Assembly (NCBI GenBank): GCA_025358395.1
Contig: JANYJT010000033.1
Location: forward strand, 1-5,432
Origin: Bacteroidia bacterium
GTDB lineage: Bacteria > Bacteroidota > Bacteroidia > Bacteroidales > Prolixibacteraceae
DNA length: 5,432 nucleotides
Direction of reading: 5' to 3'
Made by a program: the position numbers and the translations under genes. Below are positions 1 to 5,343 of this stretch, piece by piece. The notes beneath the pieces are model-generated. The model did not search any database. It was not told where the DNA came from and saw only the letters and a program-made list of their open reading frames with translations. Within the stretch, counting starts at the first letter, position 1. The number at the start of each line of letters is the position of its first letter.

Positions 1-474
1 TGTTTTATATCTTATTGCCATTTGCTGCAAATCGTCATCAGTCAGATCTGATAAAACATCTCGTAAAAGTTCGGTTTCCTCCTGCGTTTTCAATTTTATT
101 TCGTTAGTTCTCCCTGGTATAACTTTATTCGATTCGTTGACGTTCTTATGATTTGACGTTCCGCGATTAAACTGGTTCGTCGGCTTATTGGTTAGCTGAG
201 TTCGGTCCGCAATTAAATTTTGGACCTGACTGGCAGGAGAATTCGGTATAAAATGTAACCCAATATATAATAGTAGCACCACCGATGCTGCCACCGAAAA
301 AATCAACATCCGTAGATTGTTTCTTTTTTTTATACGTACTCTGGTAATTGCTTCTTTAAGCGTCTTTTCTGCAATTGACTCAAAGAATCCATTTGGAACT
401 TCAAAGGGAATTTTCTTTTGAATCAGCTTAAATTCATCGCATTCTTTCATTTCATTCGATTTTGATGTTGACAT
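1..474 (-). CDS. Putative anti-sigma factor, single-pass membrane protein (3' end cut by window edge)
   Basis: The frame is open from an ATG at 472-474 to the window edge, giving 158 residues with no stop, so the C-terminus is missing. The start lies one base after the stop of the sigma factor gene (TGA-T-ATG), which indicates translational coupling and a shared transcript. Seen in the sequence: a charged N-terminal segment of about 50 residues with the phrase IPFEVPNGFFESI (residues 22-34), a basic patch (RVRIKKRNNLR, 45-55), a hydrophobic helix at about 56-76, then a polar Asn/Thr-rich linker and an acidic segment, LSDLTDDDLQQMA (141-153). Positive-inside topology puts the short N-terminal part in the cytoplasm and the rest in the periplasm. 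A short N-terminus with an FxVPxxxFE-like phrase is, as I recall it, common in Bacteroidota proteins encoded directly after ECF sigma genes. No HxxxCxxC zinc anti-sigma motif and no FecR domain are visible in this part. The anti-sigma role is inferred from gene order and topology. Confidence 0.72.
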   Translation of the reverse strand, partial: MSTSKSNEMKECDEFKLIQKKIPFEVPNGFFESIAEKTLKEAITRVRIKKRNNLRMLIFSVAASVVLLLYIGLHFIPNSPASQVQNLIADRTQLTNKPTNQFNRGTSNHKNVNESNKVIPGRTNEIKLKTQEETELLRDVLSDLTDDDLQQMAIRYKT

Positions 475-475
475 A

Positions 476-1024
476 TCACACATGTTCAATTAAATATTTC
501 TTAATTTTTTCGCTTGCCAGGTGGTAATTTGTTTTCAAGGCATTAACAGAAGAATTTGTGATTCTGGCAATTTCTTCGTAAGCCAGTTCGTCATAATAGC
601 GCAGATTAAAAACAATTCTTTGCTTTGTTGGAAGTTCCTGAATAGCCTTCTGAAATTTTAAAAGTATAGAATTGCTGTTTTCCATATCATTCACTGATTG
701 TTCACTTGATAATTCCGGGTTTAAAGAACTGTTTCTTTTAAAAATATTCTTTCTCTTCGCAAAATACCTGGAGCATTCATTGGTCGATATCCTGAACAAC
801 CAGGTAAAAATTTTACTTTCCCCCCTGAAAGAATCTGCAAATCTGTAAACTTTTATAAAAGTTTCCTGCAGGATATCCTCGGCATCTTCATGCGAAATCA
901 CCAATCTTCGAATGTGCCAGTAAATTGGCTCTTTGTATTTATCCATCAACAACAAAAACCCTTTGTCCTTTTGCACCGGATCTTTTAACATTCCTAAAAT
1001 TACCGCATCATCGGTCTCAGTCAT
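476..1024 (-). CDS. ECF-type RNA polymerase sigma factor (sigma-70 family)
   Basis: The product is 182 residues, a normal ECF length, containing only regions 2 and 4. Region 2 spans about residues 23-92: it includes the core-binding helix HEDAEDILQETFIKVYRF (45-62) and the -10 recognition part ending in FTWLFRISTNECSRYFAKRK. A polar linker of about 30 residues follows. Region 4 (about 124-178) has LPTKQRIVFNLRYYDELAYEEIA and a helix-turn-helix ending in NSSVNALKTNYHLASEKIKKYL, the normal -35 recognition helix. It directs core RNA polymerase to a specific promoter set, usually for envelope or stress genes. I start it at the ATG at 1022-1024. An in-frame TTG sits immediately upstream at 1025-1027, preceded directly by a TGA stop, but ATG is preferred. 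The downstream membrane protein is its likely inhibitor. The ECF subgroup and regulon cannot be told from this window. Confidence 0.95.
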   Translation of the reverse strand: MTETDDAVILGMLKDPVQKDKGFLLLMDKYKEPIYWHIRRLVISHEDAEDILQETFIKVYRFADSFRGESKIFTWLFRISTNECSRYFAKRKNIFKRNSSLNPELSSEQSVNDMENSNSILLKFQKAIQELPTKQRIVFNLRYYDELAYEEIARITNSSVNALKTNYHLASEKIKKYLIEHV

Positions 1025-1197
1025 CAATCACTATTTACTGTTTGGAAGCATTAAACAGCATAAAGTTAAATTCTTAAACTTGAATAATTAAAAAATGTCT
1101 GAATTTTCAATATTTCTGGAAAATGTAGATTCTAGATTTAACTTTTAATACCTAACCGTTTCTTATGAGTGTATTTTAAACTTTAAAACTTCACTTT
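1025..1197. promoter_or_regulatory. Divergent intergenic region between the sigma factor and lipoprotein genes
   Basis: This 173-base AT-rich spacer must hold the promoters for both the leftward sigma/anti-sigma unit and the rightward lipoprotein gene. I found no complete Bacteroidota primary promoter (TTTG, then about 19-21 bases, then TAnnTTTG) on either strand. Single-mismatch -7 candidates are TAACTTTA on the minus strand (1061-1068) and TAGATTTA on the plus strand (1133-1140), neither with a -33 partner. Visible structure includes a tandem heptamer, TAGATTC TAGATTT (1126-1139), and a perfect inverted repeat, TTTTAAA-C-TTTAAAA (1174-1188), ending nine bases before the lipoprotein start. 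An ECF-type promoter recognised by the adjacent sigma factor is possible but cannot be picked out. Confidence 0.4.
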
Positions 1198-2028
1198 ATG
1201 AAACTGATTAAGATTTTTTTTGCCTTAAGCTTGTTAATTGTTATAACCAATTCATGCTTGAAAAGAGAATTGCAATCAATTATGGATGAGGTGATCTTGA
1301 GTCAGCAGGATACACAGTCTGAAGAGGTTCTAGCCGATGTGGATCTGATCGTGGATGATGCTCTGGCCCAAAATGCAGGTCAGCTTAAGGCAGGAACAAT
1401 GGGTAATTCCGCTTATCTGACGAGTTGCGCAACCATTACACTAAATAATAAAGTTTCGCCTCAGATGCTGACGATTGATTTTGGCACATCATGTACTGGC
1501 ACTGATGGAAAAATTCGATCAGGAAAAATAATTGTCACTTCCGAATCTTTCAACACCTTCCCTTCAATTAGAAATAAATCTTTCCAAAATTATATCGTTG
1601 ATGGAAAAAAAATGGAAGGCAATATGATAAAAACCATACAAAAAGATCAGGTAAACAACATCCGAACCGCGACAAGTAATGAAGATATTACCATTACTCT
1701 GCCGAACAATGAAGGATCAGCCCATCGTGTGGCAAATCTTACAAGACAATACCTGTTTAATAGTGTTGGTGTAAGGGATGACAACCAGATTAAAACTTTT
1801 GGTACTGTTGAATTTACGCGTGCGTCAGGAGTTAAGGTATTCAAAACTATTCCAGCCGAAAATCCTTTGGTATACAGTGCAGCCTGTCATCATATCGTTA
1901 GTGGGTTGGTATCTATTGTAACCACTACCGGTCACTCTTGGTCAATTAATTTTGGAAACGGAGAATGTGATAACAAAGCCATAATTACTATAGGCAACAA
2001 ATCAAAGGAAATTACAATCCGCTGGTGA
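1198..2028 (+). CDS. Secreted lipoprotein of unknown function with two similar cysteine-bracketed halves
   Basis: The product is 276 residues. Residues 1-20 form a lipoprotein signal peptide: MKLIK, then a hydrophobic core, then a lipobox-like ITNSC with Cys20 as the lipidation site. There is no Asp at +2, and the following LKRE is not an obvious surface-export signal. An acidic, probably helical segment follows (about 29-56). The rest looks like beta-rich modules. The N-terminal module has Cys77 and Cys99 flanking a strand with TIDFGTSC and then TGTDGKIRSGKIIV (92-113). The C-terminal module has Cys230 and Cys257 with SWSINFGNGEC and then DNKAIITIGNKSKEITI (247-274). Each Cys pair could form a disulfide in the periplasm. 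I recognise this as resembling a widespread uncharacterised Bacteroidota lipoprotein type with the phrases IDFG...C...G..R.GKI; no biochemical role is known to me. It is transcribed away from the sigma factor gene, so it could be a target of that sigma factor (inference). No enzyme motif is visible. Confidence 0.88.
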   Translation: MKLIKIFFALSLLIVITNSCLKRELQSIMDEVILSQQDTQSEEVLADVDLIVDDALAQNAGQLKAGTMGNSAYLTSCATITLNNKVSPQMLTIDFGTSCTGTDGKIRSGKIIVTSESFNTFPSIRNKSFQNYIVDGKKMEGNMIKTIQKDQVNNIRTATSNEDITITLPNNEGSAHRVANLTRQYLFNSVGVRDDNQIKTFGTVEFTRASGVKVFKTIPAENPLVYSAACHHIVSGLVSIVTTTGHSWSINFGNGECDNKAIITIGNKSKEITIRW

Positions 2029-2261
2029 ACCATTCTTTCTCCCAATTGGTTTTCCGGTTTCCCAATCAACCGATGCCAATTTCCCATGGTATAAATTTAT
2101 CCCAATTAACTTACCACCAGTTCGAATATCAGTTTTGCGACCATTTCTCGTTTTGTAAGAAAATTGGTTTTTGGGGGGATTTAAGGATTTCAAAGTAAGC
2201 CTTATTAACGAAAAACTGTTGTATTTGCATTTCAATAAGCAATAAAGCTGAATTAATGTGA

Positions 2262-2291
2262 GGCTATAGCTCCTTCTGAAGGCTATAAGCC
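2262..2291. terminator. Hairpin, possible transcription terminator
   Basis: GGCTATAGC (2262-2270) pairs with GCTATAAGCC (2282-2291) through nine base pairs with one bulged A. The loop, TCCTTCTGAAG, can add a short inner CTT/AAG pairing. On the plus strand it is followed by ATCTTTTGCC, a weak T-tract. It could end the lipoprotein transcript, although it lies more than 230 bases after that stop. It could instead be a regulatory structure or operator in front of the regulator promoter. It is the most stable-looking inverted repeat in this spacer, but the poor T-tract keeps the terminator call tentative. Confidence 0.35.
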
Positions 2292-2347
2292 ATCTTTTGC
2301 CATTAAATGTCAATTGAAAGTTCCACAGTTCATTCTATATTTTTTAT

Positions 2348-2355
2348 TAGCTTTG
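2348..2355 (+). promoter_or_regulatory. Bacteroidota -7 promoter element for the transmembrane regulator gene
   Basis: TAGCTTTG matches the Bacteroidota -7 consensus TAnnTTTG exactly and ends 21 bases before the ATG at 2377. Transcription would then begin near 2360-2363, leaving a leader of about 15 bases. There is no good -33 TTTG at the expected distance, so the promoter may be weak or need an activator. The site supports the ATG at 2377 over the TTG at 2314, which would lie upstream of the inferred transcript. Confidence 0.5.
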
Positions 2356-2376
2356 AAATGTATAATTAACCAAAAA

Positions 2377-4896
2377 ATGAGATTTCTGCTCATTCTGTTT
2401 TCTTTTCTAATTTCTGGTGTAAGCGCCTTTTGTCAGGAGGATTTGTTGTCAGGATTGTACTTCTCATCACATGAAGTCATTCAGGATAAGCGAACTTCCT
2501 TAAACCTGACCCCTGAGGGACCGAATAAATTTCCTGATGGTTTCTCTCTGGAAATGGAAGCGAACTTTCGTCAGGGGGACGGTCATTATGGATACATCTT
2601 CAGGCTGATCGGCGATGGGCACACCAATATCGACCTGGTGTCGAATCTGGCGATAACTTCGTCCAACAATTTTTGGCTGGTTTTGAAAGACAAAGTTCTA
2701 TTTTCATTTAAGTGGTCAGATGTCCCGAATGGGGATTTCAACCGGTGGATAAAAATTCGGATAGATATTGATATCCGCAATAAGAAAGTAGCTATCTCAT
2801 TTAATGGGAATAAGCAAGAAGCTACAGTTTCCAATATTGATGGTCTGAGGAACTTTGAAATGGTGTTTGGTGCATGCCGTAAAACTTTGTTTTTTAACAA
2901 GGATGTTTCACCAATGTCTTTAAAAAACATCAGGATTTTCGATACGAAAAAAAATCTTGTCAGAGACTGGAAATTGTCAAAGCACGGTCAAAATGTTGTA
3001 TACGATGAAGTAAGCCGTTCGAAGGCATTGGTTGAAAATCCAATCTGGAGCATCGACAGACATGTCAAATGGAGGAAATTAATGGACCTTAAGCTTGACA
3101 GCATTCAGGGAATCACCAGGGATGAGGAAACAGGCCGGATATTTTTTGTCGACACCCATTCAGTTTATATATTGTCAACAGAAACATCTGCCATGGTCAC
3201 CATCCCATTCGCAAAAGGATCACCTTATTTTGCTTTTGGCAGGCAAATTATCTTCAACAAGTTTACCAACGAACTTTGGTCGTATAGCTTTGATAAAAGT
3301 GAAATTAATAAATTCAGTTTTGTTACAAACGCCTGGTCGTTTGACGAAATGGGCACCAATGAGCCTGACTTATGGCATCACAATAAATTTATTTCACCGA
3401 CCGACTCCTCATTGGTAACTCTCTTTGGATATGGACATTATCTTTACAAAAGCCGCATAAATCAGTACGATGTAAAAGAAAAGCGATGGAAGCAGATCAA
3501 TCGCATTGAACAAATTCAGCCAAGGTACCTGAGTAGCATAGGATTCCTAAATAACAGAGAAATGCTGGTTTTTGGAGGCTATGGGAGTAAAACCGGAAGG
3601 CAGGAACTGTCGCCTGAATTTTATTATGACCTTCATTCCCTTAACCTGAGCGATTACTCATTTAAGAAACTGTGGACACTCAACACTCCGTCAGAACCTT
3701 TCGTTCCTTGCGAATCATTAATTTCGGATCAACAGAATGGGTGTTTCTATTCATTGGTATACAATAATGGCAATTACTCCACCTTTTTGCATCTGGCCAA
3801 ATTTGGAATTGAAAAAAATGAATGCCAATTTTTTAATGATTCAATCCCATACAATTTTCTTGACACCAAATCGTGGAGTACCCTTTTCCTGGACAAGAAA
3901 ACCTCACAGTTGATCGCGGTGACAACTCATAACTCTGATGCTTCCCTTTACGTCATGGCCTATCCTCCTCTCATGCCGGAAGATGTTTATCAGAGTGTAT
4001 CGTTTGGCGGGAGTTGGTATGTTTGGTTCCTTGTTATCCTTTTGTTGGTTGGTTTAATTCCTATTACATTCCTTTTAATCAGAAGCAGAAAAAGGCGCAA
4101 CAAAAAAGAAAGATTGTATGAACTGGTCGATCATCCAAATATTGCAGCAATTGAACCCATCGATAGAAAAACAGTTTCCTCTATTTATTTTATGGGCGGC
4201 TTCCAGATATATGATTCCAAAGGAAGAAACATCACTACTGCTTTTTCGCCGACATTGAAGCATTTATTCCTTTTCATTTTTCTGCATACGATTAAAAATG
4301 AGAAGGGAGTATCGTCGGCAAAATTAGACGAGGTGTTGTGGTTCGACAAATCCGGTGACAGTGCGCGGAACAATAGGAACGTAAATATCAGTAAACTACG
4401 TTCGATCCTTGATGAGTTGGGAGGAGTGGAGGTAGTCAATGAAAATTCTTTCTGGAAAATTAAGATGGGTCCTAACATCTCATGTGATTTTAGGGAAGCA
4501 CTGCAACTACTGAGAAAGACCAATTCTACGAACCTGAGCGAAATTGAGATAAAGCAACTGATTGCCTTGCTATCTTTCGGAGAATTCCTTCCTGCAGTAC
4601 AAACTGACTGGATGGACGAGTTTAAGTCCAAATTTGCTAACGAAGCAATAGACGGACTTAGTTCCTTATTCAAATTAAAAGAGGTATGGAGCAATGTCAG
4701 TCTACGATATCATTTGGCTGAGTGCATTCTTGTTTATGACCCGCTGAACGATGAAGCCTTTGCTGTGAAATGTTCTGTTTTGTATCATCTCGGGAAAAAA
4801 GGAATGGCAAAAAATCTGTACGATTCTTTCAGCCGCGACTACAAAAAGGCATTGGGTATTGATTATGCCATTGCATTCAATGATACAGTAAATTGA
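2377..4896 (+). CDS. Transmembrane one-component regulator: LamG-like and Kelch-like sensor domains, TM helix, cytoplasmic SARP-type winged helix
   Basis: The product is 839 residues from the ATG. A TTG 63 bases upstream would add residues before an already complete signal peptide, so I reject it. Order: signal peptide (1 to about 17, ending GVSA); LamG/concanavalin-like beta-sandwich (about 53-190, FSLEMEANFRQGDGHYGYIFRL); beta-propeller (about 235-535) with a clear Kelch-type blade at 395-434 (MLVFGGYG, then FYYDLHSLNLSDYSFKKLW); one hydrophobic helix (about 547-568) followed by RSRKRRNKK, placing the C-terminus in the cytoplasm; and an OmpR/SARP winged helix (about 603-697) with FMGGFQIYDSKGRNIT, LDEVLWFD, the recognition helix around NNRNVNISKLRSILDEL and a wing at VEVVNENSFWKIKM. 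A helical BTAD/TPR-like tail follows (about 702-839, LAECILVYDPLNDEAFAVKCSVLYHLGKKGMAKNLY). There is no receiver, kinase or phospho-acceptor domain. By architecture it senses a periplasmic ligand, possibly a glycan, and acts on DNA while tethered to the inner membrane, as ToxR and CadC do. Ligand and target are inferred; the putative receptor gene downstream is the obvious candidate target. Confidence 0.87.
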   Translation: MRFLLILFSFLISGVSAFCQEDLLSGLYFSSHEVIQDKRTSLNLTPEGPNKFPDGFSLEMEANFRQGDGHYGYIFRLIGDGHTNIDLVSNLAITSSNNFWLVLKDKVLFSFKWSDVPNGDFNRWIKIRIDIDIRNKKVAISFNGNKQEATVSNIDGLRNFEMVFGACRKTLFFNKDVSPMSLKNIRIFDTKKNLVRDWKLSKHGQNVVYDEVSRSKALVENPIWSIDRHVKWRKLMDLKLDSIQGITRDEETGRIFFVDTHSVYILSTETSAMVTIPFAKGSPYFAFGRQIIFNKFTNELWSYSFDKSEINKFSFVTNAWSFDEMGTNEPDLWHHNKFISPTDSSLVTLFGYGHYLYKSRINQYDVKEKRWKQINRIEQIQPRYLSSIGFLNNREMLVFGGYGSKTGRQELSPEFYYDLHSLNLSDYSFKKLWTLNTPSEPFVPCESLISDQQNGCFYSLVYNNGNYSTFLHLAKFGIEKNECQFFNDSIPYNFLDTKSWSTLFLDKKTSQLIAVTTHNSDASLYVMAYPPLMPEDVYQSVSFGGSWYVWFLVILLLVGLIPITFLLIRSRKRRNKKERLYELVDHPNIAAIEPIDRKTVSSIYFMGGFQIYDSKGRNITTAFSPTLKHLFLFIFLHTIKNEKGVSSAKLDEVLWFDKSGDSARNNRNVNISKLRSILDELGGVEVVNENSFWKIKMGPNISCDFREALQLLRKTNSTNLSEIEIKQLIALLSFGEFLPAVQTDWMDEFKSKFANEAIDGLSSLFKLKEVWSNVSLRYHLAECILVYDPLNDEAFAVKCSVLYHLGKKGMAKNLYDSFSRDYKKALGIDYAIAFNDTVN

Positions 4897-5018
4897 TCTG
4901 GTTAACCCGGTTTCATTTCATTTCCATTAAACAAAATTCTCAAATTTCATCAGTTTATTCCTTTTCCCCTCTCGACCAAAATGCTCATTTCACCTCCGAT
5001 CCACTTAAAAGAGAATTA

Positions 5019-5042
5019 ATTTCTGTCCGCTACTCCAGAAAT
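5019..5042. repeat. Seven-base inverted repeat, weak terminator candidate
   Basis: ATTTCTG (5019-5025) and CAGAAAT (5036-5042) are perfect complements around a 10-base loop. The sequence after the right arm, ATCATTTAATTTT, is T-rich but not a clean T-tract. It could end the regulator transcript about 120 bases after its stop. The stem is AT-rich and short, so this may be chance. Confidence 0.25.
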
Positions 5043-5086
5043 ATCATTTAATTTTCATTTCTATATTTCTCTGAATCTGAAGGTTG

Positions 5087-5111
5087 AATTATTAATAAAA
5101 AATTAATAATT
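5087..5111. repeat. Ten-base perfect AT-only inverted repeat
   Basis: AATTATTAAT (5087-5096) and ATTAATAATT (5102-5111) are perfect reverse complements around AAAAA. With no G or C in the stem it would make a weak RNA hairpin, so a double-stranded operator or a bent, easily melted DNA element is as likely as a terminator. Low-complexity AT sequence can produce such repeats by chance. Confidence 0.4.
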
Positions 5112-5203
5112 TATTATGTTACCGTTTATCCAATATTAATTGGGCTATTAATCACCATCGCTTTATTTTACTGTACAAAACTACCAAACACGATAAAAAT
5201 GTA

Positions 5204-5238
5204 AACCGGAAATGAAAAACTAACCGGAATTGAAAAAC
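5204..5238 (+). repeat. Tandem direct repeat, candidate operator for the SARP-type regulator
   Basis: AACCGGAAATGAAAAAC (5204-5220) and AACCGGAATTGAAAAAC (5222-5238) match at 16 of 17 bases with an 18-base period and a single-base gap. The repeat ends 105 bases before the ATG at 5344. The AACCGGAA core stands out from the surrounding AT-rich sequence. Streptomyces SARP regulators such as DnrI and ActII-ORF4 bind short tandem direct repeats upstream of their target promoters, so a repeat in this place next to a SARP-type gene is a plausible binding site. Direct binding is inferred, and this period differs from the 11- or 22-base spacing described for the Streptomyces proteins. Confidence 0.6.
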
Positions 5239-5285
5239 ATAATACCCATGAGCATTGTCCAAAGGAGTGGATGTTCAAAATGACC

Positions 5286-5313
5286 CGCATTAATCTATGC
5301 GCTAGGAGCTAGC
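5286..5313. repeat. Two abutting inverted repeats in the putative leader of the SusC-like gene
   Basis: CGCAT-taatct-ATGCG (5286-5301) is followed, sharing one G, by GCTAG-gag-CTAGC (5301-5313). Both have perfect 5-base arms. They lie 30 bases before the ATG at 5344 and 9 before an alternative in-frame ATG at 5323. They could form two stacked hairpins near the ribosome-loading region or be protein-binding palindromes. The embedded AGGAG (5304-5308) would be partly hidden by the second stem, although Shine-Dalgarno sequences matter little in Bacteroidota. Confidence 0.4.
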
Positions 5314-5343
5314 TAATTATAAATGTTAATTGAATCAAAAACT

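Larger units (their letters stand above)
2029..2376. other. Intergenic region between the lipoprotein and the transmembrane regulator
   Basis: These 348 bases hold no convincing gene. The left part has four CCAAT words (2042, 2062, 2076, 2102) and, on the minus strand, the decamer AAACCGGAAA (2051-2060), which also occurs in the direct repeat at 5204-5238. A hairpin lies at 2262-2291 and a -7 promoter element at 2348-2355. No Shine-Dalgarno sequence precedes the regulator start; the bases before it are A-rich (CCAAAAAATG), as is usual in Bacteroidota. Confidence 0.6.
4897..5343. other. Long intergenic region upstream of the putative SusC-like gene
   Basis: These 447 bases hold no gene that I can support and no tRNA-like or rRNA-like sequence. 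The first third is pyrimidine-rich on the plus strand. The rest is AT-rich and contains, in order, a 7-base inverted repeat (5019-5042), a 10-base AT-only inverted repeat (5087-5111), CCAAT-ATTA-ATTGG (5130-5143), a tandem direct repeat (5204-5238), and two abutting inverted repeats (5286-5313). No full primary promoter with both -33 and -7 boxes is visible, which fits a promoter that depends on an activator. The length and density of repeats suggest a regulated promoter with a long leader. Confidence 0.55.

Noticed and set aside
1025..1027. TTG start for the sigma factor
   Set aside because: An ATG follows immediately and gives the same protein minus one residue; the difference is trivial and ATG is the more likely start.
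2042..2106. Four CCAAT words at 2042, 2062, 2076 and 2102
   Set aside because: Spacing is irregular (20, 14 and 26) and the flanks differ, so this is weak evidence for a repeat array.
2002..2313. Minus-strand open frame of 103 codons across the spacer, with a phrase GKLASVDWETGKPIG that loosely recalls a PQQ-type propeller repeat
   Set aside because: The first half looks random, the frame overlaps the lipoprotein end, there is no clear start signal or neighbour in that direction, and one phrase is not enough for a gene or gene remnant. A protein search with this segment would settle it.
2314..2376. Upstream TTG start for the transmembrane regulator
   Set aside because: It would place a second hydrophobic stretch before a complete signal peptide, and the -7 element at 2348-2355 lies inside the extension.
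3095..3418. Plus-strand open frame inside the regulator gene
   Set aside because: It is a shadow in another frame of a well-supported coding sequence, with no domain-like content. The same applies to minus-strand frames at 1647-1844, 2586-2930, 4075-4263 and 4185-4694.
4900..4907. GGTTAACC palindrome just after the regulator stop as a terminator
   Set aside because: The arms leave no room for a loop and no T-tract follows; it cannot form a normal terminator hairpin.
5176..5183. CAAAACTA, a perfect TAnnTTTG -7 element on the minus strand
   Set aside because: There is no -33 partner and no minus-strand gene downstream of it; an 8-base degenerate motif is expected by chance in AT-rich sequence.
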